Origin: Bacilli bacterium
GTDB taxonomy: Bacteria > Bacillota_I > Bacilli_A > RF39 > UBA660
Reading direction: 5' to 3'
Length of the DNA stretch: 19,472 nucleotides
NCBI GenBank assembly: GCA_900769695.1
Contig: CAAGHO010000040.1
Coordinates: 1-19,472 of the forward strand
A model generated the notes under the pieces. The model worked only from the letters and a program-made list of their open reading frames with translations, was not told the origin of the DNA and did not search any database. Position 1 is the stretch's first letter. Every line of letters starts with the position of its first letter. The translations under genes were made by a program, and so were the position numbers. This document shows positions 7,850 to 15,885 of this stretch, one piece after another.

Positions 7850-9675
7850 CTATTTTCCACCACCTATTAAATACTCTTTCTCCCATTCTTCTGCTTTTAC
7901 ATTTATTAAACTATGACCTGGTCCAACAAACATTAGTCCACGACCTCTATCTTTTTGAGATAATATAGTTTTTTCTTCAGTATTCAAGTTATATATTCTA
8001 ACTATTTCTTCTAAGTCTTGTCCGATCAGTTCCGAAGAAAAATTTATAAGTTGAATTGTCTAATATTGCTTGTCCATATTGTTTTATTTCTTCTGCCAAA
8101 AAGTCTAAAATATTTTGTGAAATAGTTATTAAACCACATTCATATTTTCTACATCTCTTACTAAAATTTCTCATAAATTCTAGTGCTTGTGGAACTTTTT
8201 TATCAATTAACAAATATGCTTCATCGCATACTACATAACACTTTTCTTCTCTATTTTTAAAAGCCATATCTTCACAATATCTAAGCATATTCAAATATTG
8301 ACAACTTTTAATATTACTTGATGCTCCTTGTAATGAATAAATATCTAAACACACAAAGTCATTATCTTCTTCTATTGTTGTATATCCATTAAAAATTTCT
8401 GCATTATGTCCTATTGCTAAACTTCTTATAATACTTCTAACTATTTCAATTTCATCTCTATGTTTTGTTTCCACATTTTCAACTTTTTGTTCTAGTAAAT
8501 CATACAAATCTTTCATTATTGGAAACTTATTTCTAGGTATTAAATCTATATTAGTATCATAATCAATTCCAAATTTTCTATATAACTCTTCTAATGTTTC
8601 CATAAGTAAACTCATTTGAAAACTTGTTATTTCTGGAAAATATAGTGTAAAAAATGTTGTTAAGAAATCTAAATGTAATGCCAATGCTGATTTTGTACTA
8701 CTATATTCTTCATCATCATCTTCAATATTATTTGGTAGTTTATTTACTTGCAATGGATTTATTCTTCCTACATTTTTTCCTTTTCCACCACTACAATCAA
8801 TCCATTTTCCACCAATTTCTTTACACATTGACTTATACTCCGATTCGGGATCTAAAACATAAAATTTACAACCATTCATCCACTCATTTAACATTATTTT
8901 TTTTGCTAAATAAGATTTTCCACTTCCACTAGCTCCACTTATTGTTATATTTGAATTAGGTCTATCTGATGTTTTTAAAAAAGTATCTAATATAATTGCT
9001 CTACCATCTTCATCTGTACCTAAATAATAGCCTCTTTCATCTATTAGCCCACTTCCGACTAAAAGGCAATCCCTTGAATAATACTGACAAAGACATTTGC
9101 TTATTTGATATGTCAGTAATTTCATCATAACTAACATCATAAGGACTTGCTTGTTTTAATGCTATTTCTTGTTGAAAAGCTGGCAATCTTGCTTTTAGTC
9201 CCATTCCTGCAATTTTATTTTTTACTATTCTCATATTTTCTATAAAATTGTTTTCAGTATTTCCATTTGTTTTAGTCAAAAATGATAAATTTATATATGG
9301 TATGTTATCTATTGTAATTTCCCTTATCATAGTTTCTGCACTTGCTATTTTATATTCTGCTTGTGTTCTTAAAAACTCATTTTGAGTAGTGTTATATGTA
9401 TTTTTATCTGTTGTAATTCCTTTTGAAACACCTTCTACAAACCCTTGTACATCTTCTATTGGGGTTACAACTAAACTAACTATTGTATTTGGAATATCCT
9501 TTAAACTTAATAACCATCCTACATTTACTCTTGATGGATAACCAGATATATATTGAATTTTTGATAAAAATTCTCCCATCTGAACTCTATTTGATTTTAT
9601 TGCTATTCCTTGTGGTGCAATAAGTGCAAGTAATTCTTGATTAACTGGCATTGTTTCAATATCTTTTGATCTCAT
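7850..9675 (-). CDS. virB4: VirB4-type conjugation ATPase, needing two +1 frameshifts
   Basis: The start is ATG at 9675 with AAAGGA ahead. The zero frame reads 206 codons to AGT, then CGG at 9057-9055; continuing in zero frame stops at 9037. Skipping the C gives SGSGLIDERGYY, the normal VirB4 join. The second frame runs 344 codons to GAT, then CGG at 8024-8022; zero frame stops at 7998. Skipping the C gives GQDLEEI and 57 more codons to TAG at 7850. The result is 607 aa. Walker A is GASGSGKS at 247-254. Walker B with DEA is around 479-486, followed by SQN at about 519. The N-terminal start (LLALIAPQGI) matches the VirB4 family beginning. It drives pilus assembly and substrate transfer at the inner face of the membrane. 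It is not called a pseudogene because both breaks follow the window-wide CGG rule. Confidence 0.9.
8021..8024 (-). other. +1 frameshift site in virB4 (GAT CGG A)
   Basis: In-frame CGG followed by A. Zero frame ends eight codons later in TAG, after RTRLRRNS. The +1 frame gives GTDGQDLEEIVRIYN and reaches the stop that abuts the LytM start. Confidence 0.85.
9054..9057 (-). other. +1 frameshift site in virB4 (AGT CGG A)
   Basis: In-frame CGG followed by A. Zero frame ends in TGA after RKWANR. The +1 frame gives LPFSGSGLIDERGYYLG, the usual linker before the VirB4 P-loop domain. Confidence 0.88.
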
Positions 9676-9700
9676 TATCTTATCCTTTCATTTGTATTTT

Positions 9701-10294
9701 TCAAACTACCTCTAACGTAGTTTGTATATAATTTTGATTTTCTATATATGCAACATCTGGATTAGTATAACTATTTACTAATTGAATAATAAGTCTTTCT
9801 TCTAAAATCTCTGTTCTATAACCACTATTAGTAAATTTCATTTTCAAATCATTTAATCTTTTTAAAAGTTCTTGCTCTACATACTCTGTATTTTCTCCCC
9901 AAATTATCAAGTATATTTCGCTTTCTAATGCTTTTCCTCTTACTGATAAATTTCCAAAACTTCTACTTCTTTTTCCCTGTAAACTAAATTTTAAAGCATT
10001 CTTTTCTTTATCCATTAGCATTGCTTGATAATCTTGATTTTTTTGTAAATTTACTGGTCTATTTGTAAAATATAATTTAAAGGGTTTTAATTCACTCGCA
10101 AAGTTTCTCGTTAATATATTTGAATGATTTTTTTGTTCTTCCTTACTCATTAACTTGCAATTTTTAGGGTATATTTTCAAATATGCTAAAACTTTTCCAT
10201 CCGTTGTATATAAAAAGTTTCCTTGAATATCTTTTATATTTAAAAATCTATTAGCTGATATTGGTATCTTTTTCTTAAATATTTCTTTAATCAT
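9701..10294 (-). CDS. VirB4 N-terminal-like / TraC-type conjugation protein (197 aa)
   Basis: The ATG at 10294 overlaps the TGA of the PrgI gene (ATGA), with AAAGGAG upstream. It is soluble, beginning MIKEIFKKKIPISANRF, followed by a region (TTDGKVLAYLKIYP, then SLQGKRSRSFGNL) resembling the N-terminal domain of VirB4/TraC-type proteins without the ATPase part. It ends in a genuine TGA, and the next gene has its own ribosome site, so this is a separate protein rather than another broken part of VirB4. Its place between PrgI and VirB4 matches operons where a small partner precedes the ATPase. The exact family is uncertain. Confidence 0.6.
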   Translation of the reverse strand: MIKEIFKKKIPISANRFLNIKDIQGNFLYTTDGKVLAYLKIYPKNCKLMSKEEQKNHSNILTRNFASELKPFKLYFTNRPVNLQKNQDYQAMLMDKEKNALKFSLQGKRSRSFGNLSVRGKALESEIYLIIWGENTEYVEQELLKRLNDLKMKFTNSGYRTEILEERLIIQLVNSYTNPDVAYIENQNYIQTTLEVV

Positions 10295-10613
10295 TTTCTT
10301 TTTTCTCCTTTAATACATATCCATAAAATTTTTGACCTTTCATGTACTTATACATATTAGCAATCAATCCAGCAATACAACCATTATTTTTATCCTTCAT
10401 TACTGCCAAAAATGTAAATCCTGTTATTATTCCAAAAAATATTAAACAAACCAAATAATTTTGTGATATTAGATATATTGGAACATCTATAATTAAGCAA
10501 ATCATTCCTACGATTCCTGTAATTACAAGTTCTTTTATTCCAATTCCATTTATCAATTCAGTTCTAACCTTTACATTTGCTGGTATTTGAACTTGGTATT
10601 TTTCTTCATTCAT
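10287..10613 (-). CDS. prgI: PrgI-family membrane protein
   Basis: The start is ATG at 10613 (MNEEKYQVQIPAN), with AGGAGA 8 bases ahead; the open frame continues to 10643 but lacks a ribosome site. The 108-residue protein has the PrgI pattern: QVQIPANV near the N-terminus, then two hydrophobic spans (about 30-48 and 51-68) and a basic tail with MYKYMKGQKFYGY. PrgI is a VirB3-like component that sits in the membrane next to the VirB4 ATPase. The gene start lies just after the stop of the preceding gene, and its end overlaps the next start, so all are translationally coupled. Confidence 0.85.
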   Translation of the reverse strand: MNEEKYQVQIPANVKVRTELINGIGIKELVITGIVGMICLIIDVPIYLISQNYLVCLIFFGIITGFTFLAVMKDKNNGCIAGLIANMYKYMKGQKFYGYVLKEKKEND

Positions 10614-10626
10614 TTTTTCTATTCTC

Positions 10627-11250
10627 CTAACTAATCCATTCAAATTGTTGGTATTTTTCTGTCAACCAATTTCCCATTAGTTCTTTGAAATCGTCATCAT
10701 CTTTTATTGTTCCTTTGACACTAGCTGGCATTAAAAATCCTTTTGATGCACCATTTAGTTTTTTTCCTTCCCATGACAAATAATAAATATCATCAGCCAT
10801 TGCTCCCTTTGTTACACCTTGACACTCGTCATATAGTTTATAAACAGAACACCAGATTTTATAGGAATCCCAAAAACCTCCTATGTTTATTAGTTTTTCT
10901 CCTGTATTCACATAATAGTTTCCATCAACTCTAATAACACTTCTTCCTTGTACATCCTTATAAGTGTCAGTTAATGCTCCATCTGTTAAAGATATTTGAA
11001 TTTGTGAAAAATCTCCTATTGCTTCACTACTTTGAACATACGGAAAATATTTTAAAACTGTGTCCCTAATTGTTCCTATGCAAATAATTAAAATTAAAGC
11101 TAATAATCCATTTTTTATTCTAACCTGGTATTTCTTCATTTCTGTTTCATCGCCAGTCATTATTTTGAATACAGAAAATATAATCATTCCAGTACAACAT
11201 ATTCCAGCAAATACACCTAAAAAATTGATTATGTAATATATTAATTCCAT
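10627..11250 (-). CDS. VirB2-like membrane protein with long extracellular domain (207 aa)
   Basis: The start at 11250 follows AAAGGTAG. Two membrane segments (about 3-30 and 46-63) enclose a short loop carrying FKIMTGDE (28-35). The same motif in the same place occurs in the pilin-like protein at 13147-12800, so the two look like paralogues. After residue 70 this one has a 135-residue soluble, Tyr/Gly/Asp-rich domain with two cysteines in WCSVYKLYDEC that could form a disulfide outside the cell. This suggests a pilin-fold protein adapted as a channel or tip component. That role is inference; I do not know the family name. Confidence 0.65.
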   Translation of the reverse strand: MELIYYIINFLGVFAGICCTGMIIFSVFKIMTGDETEMKKYQVRIKNGLLALILIICIGTIRDTVLKYFPYVQSSEAIGDFSQIQISLTDGALTDTYKDVQGRSVIRVDGNYYVNTGEKLINIGGFWDSYKIWCSVYKLYDECQGVTKGAMADDIYYLSWEGKKLNGASKGFLMPASVKGTIKDDDDFKELMGNWLTEKYQQFEWIS

Positions 11251-11263
11251 ATATTCTACCTTT

Positions 11264-12107
11264 CTATTTGCCTTTACTTACACCACTTCTAAACATTGTT
11301 ACTACTCTACTTACTGTATTTACTTTTCCACTCGTACTTCCTCCACCACTACTTATCATAAACTCTTGCAACATTTGTGGTGTCCTTAATGCTATACTTG
11401 AAGATGTAAAAGCAAGTACAAAATGTCCACCATTTAATAACAAAATAGAAAATTGCACTAGCAAAAGTTGTATAATTATAGTAAAAGCATTATTTATAAA
11501 TTTTTGTATATATCCTTTAAAGGCTCCTTGATTAGCATTTAGTAATCCAATACAAGCAAATGGTATTCCTAACCTCAAAATAAGCATTTCAAATCCCCTT
11601 GTTAAGAACTGAAAATATAATAATGCTAATTGCACCGCTATTACTAAATACAAAAATGCTCCAAATACATTAAGTCCTAAATTTTTATATTCTGGAACAA
11701 CTGCATCTAAACTTCCTGTCATTCCAACAAGTAAATTATTATATATTCCATAAAATATGTTTACAAATTGAGTGTATATAAATCCAAAACAAACCATCAC
11801 AATCAATGCTTTCATAAAACCTATCAAAACATTAAGTGGGTTGTCTTCTGGATCTCCGATTTGTCCATGTCATATATGTTTCTATCATTTTCTTTACAAA
11901 AAACATTATTAAAACTGCTATTGCAACAATATAAATTGCATTGTATAGTCCTGATACACTAAAATTTGTTGCTATATCTCTAAATGAAATTTCAATAGCA
12001 AATGCTAAATAAAACATTGATGTATAAACACCTGATAGCCAACTTAATATTGCTTCTGAAATCCATCCTAACAAATATACTATTATAGTTGCGATTAGAG
12101 CTGCCAC
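11264..12107 (-). CDS. virB6: VirB6/TrbL-like polytopic channel protein, needing one +1 frameshift
   Basis: The start is GTG at 12107 with GGAGAG ahead. The zero frame gives 83 codons to TWTN, then CGG at 11858-11856, and ends at 11832 after RRSRRQPT. Skipping the C gives TWTNGDPEDNPLNVLIGFMKAL and continues to TAA at 11264, for 280 aa in all. The DGDPE-like segment is a familiar junction in this family. About five to six membrane segments are visible (residues 5-23, 55-72, 93-115, then two or three later). The tail is Ser/Gly-rich and cytoplasmic or periplasmic. VirB6 proteins form the membrane channel of the T4SS. Read separately, the two halves would look like two smaller proteins. Confidence 0.85.
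11855..11858 (-). other. +1 frameshift site in virB6 (AAT CGG A)
   Basis: In-frame CGG followed by A. Zero frame stops nine codons later. The +1 frame joins the two halves as TNGDPEDNP. Confidence 0.88.
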
Positions 12108-12111
12108 TTTA

Positions 12112-12783
12112 TTACTCTCCTTCTATTTGGTAGAAATTTTTTCTCCGTATTTCTAATTCTTCTTCATCTTCTGTTACTTTCTCCGTTTGCTTTGTTTCAC
12201 TAATAATCTGATTTTCTATATAAATATCTAAGTTCTTTTCATATTCATTACTATATTTCTTTATTTCTTCATTCAATTTTTCTAACATTTTCTTATCATT
12301 TTTTAATTGTTTAATTTCTTCTGATGTATCTACTAATCTTTCAATTTTATCTATATCATAAGCTTTATAAAATTTTCTTCTTAAAATTTCATATTCTTTT
12401 GCAAGTTCTTTATTATTAGGATTAGCTACTTTTTCTATATTCTTATCATATAAATCTTTTAGCATTTTATTTTCTTGCCATTTATCCCATAAATAACTTA
12501 AAGCTATTCCTGGTACTCCCGTTACGATTCCAATTAATACATACCTTTTTATAAAGCCTAATAATTTTTTACTTTGAGATATATTCATACCAAGTTTATC
12601 TGAAAAATTTGCCTGTATTTTTTCCTCTTCATCTTTTAATTTTTTTCTTTCTTTTTCTGACTGTAATCTTTTTTGTTCATTGGTCATCATTTCTTCTACT
12701 ATCTGTTTATCTTTTTTTAATTTTTCATTCCTTTCCTTCTGTAGTTCTTCAAGTCTTTTTTCTAACTTTTCTGTATCTTTCAT
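12112..12783 (-). CDS. Coiled-coil membrane protein of the T4SS operon (223 or 219 aa)
   Basis: The start at 12783 follows an AGGT/GGAGG site. Residues 1-60 are a charged coiled coil, residues about 80-98 a membrane segment, and residues 100-205 a second coiled coil. No enzymatic motif is seen. It lies between the pilin-like gene and virB6, a common place for a scaffold or stabilising protein. Codon 213 is CGG (12147-12145) followed by A. Read as Arg, the protein ends RRKNFYQIEGE at 12112. Read by the +1 rule seen elsewhere, it ends GEKISTK at a TAG (12125-12123), which leaves the next gene's ribosome site just outside the coding region. The sequence cannot decide between the two ends. Confidence 0.7.
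   Translation of the reverse strand: MKDTEKLEKRLEELQKERNEKLKKDKQIVEEMMTNEQKRLQSEKERKKLKDEEEKIQANFSDKLGMNISQSKKLLGFIKRYVLIGIVTGVPGIALSYLWDKWQENKMLKDLYDKNIEKVANPNNKELAKEYEILRRKFYKAYDIDKIERLVDTSEEIKQLKNDKKMLEKLNEEIKKYSNEYEKNLDIYIENQIISETKQTEKVTEDEEELEIRRKNFYQIEGE
12144..12147 (-). other. Ambiguous CGGA near gene end (ATA CGG A)
   Basis: The only in-frame CGG in the window where zero frame is not obviously wrong. A +1 shift gives a stop eight codons later (TAG 12125-12123); zero frame ends at 12112. Confidence 0.5.
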
Positions 12784-12799
12784 ATACTTTTACCTCCGT

Positions 12800-13147
12800 T
12801 TAAAAATATCTTGAAATAAGATTTACTATTGTTACTGCTAATAATCCTATTACAATACAAACTAAGACCTTTATAATTGATTTTTTGTATCTTTGTTGGT
12901 CTTGTTCATCTCCAGTCATTATTTTAAATACATAAAATAATATAAAACATACTCCTGTAATCGGTAAAATCCATTGCATGGTTCCTGTAATATCTCTTAC
13001 TATATTTAATAAACCTTGTCCTAATTTGCTACTTTGAATACTCCCTCCACCTTGTACTTCTGATACAACATCGGCTGCATTTACTTTGGTTGCATACATA
13101 AAAAATATAGGCATAATTCTTAAAATCGTTTTCTTTAGTTTTTTCAT
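12800..13147 (-). CDS. VirB2/pilin-like membrane protein (115 aa)
   Basis: The start is ATG at 13147 (MKKLKKTILR), with GGAGG 8 bases upstream. The ATG at 13162 overlaps the VirD4 stop and would put that ribosome site inside the gene. Residues 1-24 form a signal peptide ending VNA. A short polar region follows, then two membrane segments at about 57-77 and 92-112 joined by a loop with FKIMTGDE and basic residues. This is the size and layout of VirB2/TrbC-type pilins. Its position directly after VirD4 fits Gram-positive conjugation operons. Confidence 0.8.
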   Translation of the reverse strand: MKKLKKTILRIMPIFFMYATKVNAADVVSEVQGGGSIQSSKLGQGLLNIVRDITGTMQWILPITGVCFILFYVFKIMTGDEQDQQRYKKSIIKVLVCIVIGLLAVTIVNLISRYF

Positions 13148-13161
13148 TTTCAAATCCTCCA

Positions 13162-15265
13162 TTATAATTTACTTTTAAAATTTATACTCTTCATTCTTCT
13201 TTCCTTTTCTTCGTTCATTTCTTTTCGCTCCATTATTTCCTTAAATTCTTTTGTCTGTTCTGCTATATTCCATAATTGTAATGGTTTTATTTTTCTAATC
13301 TCTCTGTGGTTTTCTCTATATTCTCTTACTTTTGTATTCCAGTTCTTGTTTCCTAATCCTAAAATTTCATTAAATTTCCATTTACTTAAATCTGGCGAAT
13401 ATGTCATTGCTGGAGATAAACCACTGCACATTACTAACAAATATGGTCTTTCTATTCTTAGTATTTCATCTGTTGTTAATAATGGTCTTTGTATTAAATT
13501 CATTGAATTTGATTTGTTTACTGGACCACCAGATGATGAATTACTTTCACTCCAACTTGTTGTAGTATAACTTCCGCAACTTTTTTGAGATCTTTTCCGC
13601 AGTAACTTCATTACTTGTCTTTAAATAATTCCATACATAACAGTTATCTAAAATATTTTGAGCTGTATTATCCCCATATTTTTCATTTAATTGGCTAAAA
13701 CTCTGAATAAATAAATTAAATCTTATTCCGTCTTCCACCACCAACTGTTAAGAAACCTCCGAAAATTAGGTATTGCACTAAAATTTCCAAATTCATCGAG
13801 AATAAAATTAGTTTTTATTTTTAATCTTCCACCTTTGTTATCTGCTAACTCTACCAATTTTGTATATACTTGATTTACAAATAAACTACATAACGAATAA
13901 AAGGTTGTTTTTTCATCTGGCAAAATCATATATAATACTGATTTTTCTTCATTGAATTTATTTAAGTCAATTTCAGATTCACTAATCATACTTGCTACAT
14001 AACTATCCATAAAAATACTTAATGTTGCTAATGCTGATGTAAAAAAACTAGCACGAGTTTTACTTGGTGCAATTCTTGCTGCTGCAAAACTTGCTACTGC
14101 TGGATGATCTTCTGGTAATGTATCTAAATATGTATCCATTAACATTGTTTTATCACTTTGTTCTGCACACATTTTTGAAATAAAATTGTAAGCATTTGGT
14201 AAATTTTGATATTCTTTATGTTCGTTATTTCCCATAACAACTGACATAATTCCAGCTTTTTCAACTGATTTTTCTCCATTAATCCATATTGCTTCTCTGT
14301 TTCCAACTTCTCCAACTAAACTTTCTACTATATCCGAACAATAATTTACTGCTTTTGGAATATCTTGATTTGAAAATGCCTCTATTACAGGCTGTAAAAA
14401 ATTATATTTAGAACTTTTTAATGGTGTTTTGAAATCTAATGTATATACCTTATATCCTAATCTCTCTAATGTTTTTGCTGTATATTGGTACAATTCTCCT
14501 TTTGGGTCTGAAATTATCATATTTTGTGGTTCTTTCGACATTCCTATATTGATTATTGTTTCTAAAACTAAATTTCTTGTTTTTCCAGATCTAGTGGCTC
14601 CGTACTGTTAAACTATGTAAATCATCTTTTATATAGTAAATATCTTCAACTTTTCTAATATTCAATAATGGTATTTTTATTTTTCCTTTAATCGTTTTTA
14701 AATATGGTGTGCATATTAATTTATCTTTCTTTCCTAGTATAAGTCCTCCACTTTCAAATATTGGATTGATTTTTTCTTTACTTTCTTTATAGTCTTTATT
14801 ACTTTCTATATAACTTTTTTCTTTATTTACAACTTTTATTATTTTTTCTATCTCTGGATTCTTAGGATCTAATCTATTTACTCCGAATACTTTAGAATAT
14901 TCTTTTTTTGGTAGCCACCAAGCAGACCCTTGTTGATTTTGACTTTTTCCAACTGGCAATGGTATTTCTATGTTATTTGTTACTTTATAATTCTTAGCCT
15001 TATAATCTTTTAAATCAAAAACTTTAAATATTGTAAGTAATGCAAATAACATAAATGAAATAATTGTTAATATAAACATTTCAAAATGTTCTTTATTTTC
15101 CATTAGACTTTTTAATATTTTTGTTGGAGTAATATTCAATATTTCTTCTGGCACTTTTGTAAAAATTAAGTGTAATATCATTGATATAATTCCAGATAAT
15201 ATAACAGCTATTACAAAGGCTATTATTAAACTTATAATTTTTGTCTTTAGTTTATTATTTTTCAT
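13162..15265 (-). CDS. virD4: VirD4-type coupling ATPase, needing four +1 frameshifts
   Basis: The start is ATG at 15265 with GAGAGGA ahead. Two membrane segments (about 9-36 and 59-82) precede the ATPase domain. The zero frame breaks at four in-frame CGG codons: 14602, 13761, 13730 and 13576. Skipping each C gives blocks of 221, 280, 10, 51 and 138 codons, a 699-residue protein ending FKSKL. The first shift rebuilds the Walker A motif GATRSGKT (222-229). The second gives NFGGFLTVGGGR. The third gives RGIRFNLFIQSFSQL. The fourth gives KKLGSYTTTSWSES. Walker B is ILDEF (488-492). VirD4 (TcpA/TraG class) recognises the relaxosome and pumps DNA. Without the shifts only a membrane fragment lacking the P-loop would be made. 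A decayed gene is the alternative, but all four breaks obey one rule. Confidence 0.92.
13573..13576 (-). other. +1 frameshift site in virD4 (TTG CGG A)
   Basis: In-frame CGG followed by A. Zero frame ends in TGA after RKLYYNKLE. The +1 frame gives KKLGSYTTTSWSES, a conserved C-terminal VirD4 segment. Confidence 0.88.
13727..13730 (-). other. +1 frameshift site in virD4 (AGA CGG A)
   Basis: In-frame CGG followed by A, only 31 bases after the previous site. The +1 frame gives GGGRGIRFNLFIQSFSQL, as expected after the Walker B region. Confidence 0.86.
13758..13761 (-). other. +1 frameshift site in virD4 (TTT CGG A)
   Basis: In-frame CGG followed by A. Zero frame reads RRFLNSWWWKTE then TAA. 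The +1 frame gives IPNFGGFLTVGGGR. Confidence 0.86.
14599..14602 (-). other. +1 frameshift site in virD4 (GTA CGG A)
   Basis: In-frame CGG followed by A. Zero frame ends in TAG after RSH. The +1 frame gives SLTVGATRSGKT, restoring the P-loop. Confidence 0.9.
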
Positions 15266-15290
15266 TTATCTTTTGTTCCTCTCATTAATG

Positions 15291-15323
15291 CAAAAAAGAG
15301 AAAAGGCATTAGTTCCTTTTCCC
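15291..15323 (-). terminator. Leader hairpin with T-run before virD4
   Basis: Minus-strand arms GGGAAAAGG (15323-15315) and CCTTTTCTC (15306-15298) pair over 9 bp with one G-U pair and an 8-base loop. TTTTTT follows (15297-15292). It lies about 25 bases after the expected transcript start and 26 bases before the virD4 ATG, so it can cut off the whole conjugation operon. Confidence 0.75.
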
Positions 15324-15353
15324 AAATATCTATATATTTTTTTGCATACTAAA

Positions 15354-15382
15354 ATAATAACTCACACTATTTAATACGTCAA
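15354..15382 (-). promoter_or_regulatory. Sigma-70-type promoter for the conjugation operon
   Basis: The -35 is TTGACG (15382-15377), the spacer is 17 bases, and the -10 is TATTAT (15359-15354) on the minus strand. It precedes virD4 and about 13 further co-directional genes with small gaps. Confidence 0.78.
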
Positions 15383-15409
15383 TGAACATATTTTGAAAAC
15401 TTTTTGAAA
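15383..15409 (-). promoter_or_regulatory. Shared 27-base upstream box, copy C
   Basis: The minus strand reads TTTCAAAAAG, then TTTTCAAAATATGTTCA, abutting the -35. It differs from copy A (1400-1374), 14 kb away, at only two adjacent positions. Confidence 0.65.
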
Positions 15410-15418
15410 TAATTTTAA

Positions 15419-15883
15419 TTATTCTTCTTCGTACTCTTCTTCATCATCTTCTCTTTCATACGATTTTAAATATTCTTTTCTTGCAAGTTCCAGTCCATGT
15501 TTTAATGCTTGATTGTTATTTATTTCTTCTATTGTTAGTCCTAGTGCATCTAAAGTATCATCTAATTCATAAGTTATACAATATTCGTGATTTGCAAGTT
15601 CATATTTAAACATTTCTTTGATAAAGCCTTCTCCTGTCTTATCATTTTCTATTGCTTCTTGCATTTCTTTTTCTGTTCTCTGGCACATTTCTGTATATGC
15701 TTTTAAATCTGATTTTCTAATAAAGCCTCCTGCTCCTATACCTATTATTTTGTCTGTATCATTTTCAGTTAATCCAAGTGATTCCATTGCCTCTTTAAAT
15801 TGTTTATCACTAAAAGCAAATTTCATAGGAAATTTATCAAACTCCTTTTGGTATTTCTCTCTCAATTCTGCATATCTATTCAT
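15419..15883 (-). CDS. Uncharacterised conserved-type element protein (154 aa)
   Basis: A soluble acidic protein starting MNRYAELREKYQKEFDKFPMK. A recognisable core follows: FAFSDKQFKEAMESLGL, then a GIGAGGF segment, TGEGFIKEMF, and YELANHEY. I recall hypothetical proteins with this core (SDKQF, GAGGF, ELANHEY) in Firmicutes and on mobile elements, possibly DUF7659, but their function is unknown and the name is from memory. The tail is an Asp/Glu run. The gene begins 3 bases after the end of the previous gene, and its last codons lie just before the shared box of the conjugation promoter. Confidence 0.7.
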   Translation of the reverse strand: MNRYAELREKYQKEFDKFPMKFAFSDKQFKEAMESLGLTENDTDKIIGIGAGGFIRKSDLKAYTEMCQRTEKEMQEAIENDKTGEGFIKEMFKYELANHEYCITYELDDTLDALGLTIEEINNNQALKHGLELARKEYLKSYEREDDEEEYEEE

Positions 15884-15885
15884 TT

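Noticed and set aside
9037..9039. TGA recoding as an explanation for early stops
   Set aside because: TGA is used as a normal stop in intact genes (10289-10287, 6837-6835), the breaks also end in TAA and TAG, and the downstream coding is in another frame.
9675..10294. Fusing the 10294-9701 gene with VirB4 as a ninth broken join
   Set aside because: There is no CGG near 9701, the gene ends in a real TGA, and VirB4 has its own ribosome site and a family-typical N-terminus.
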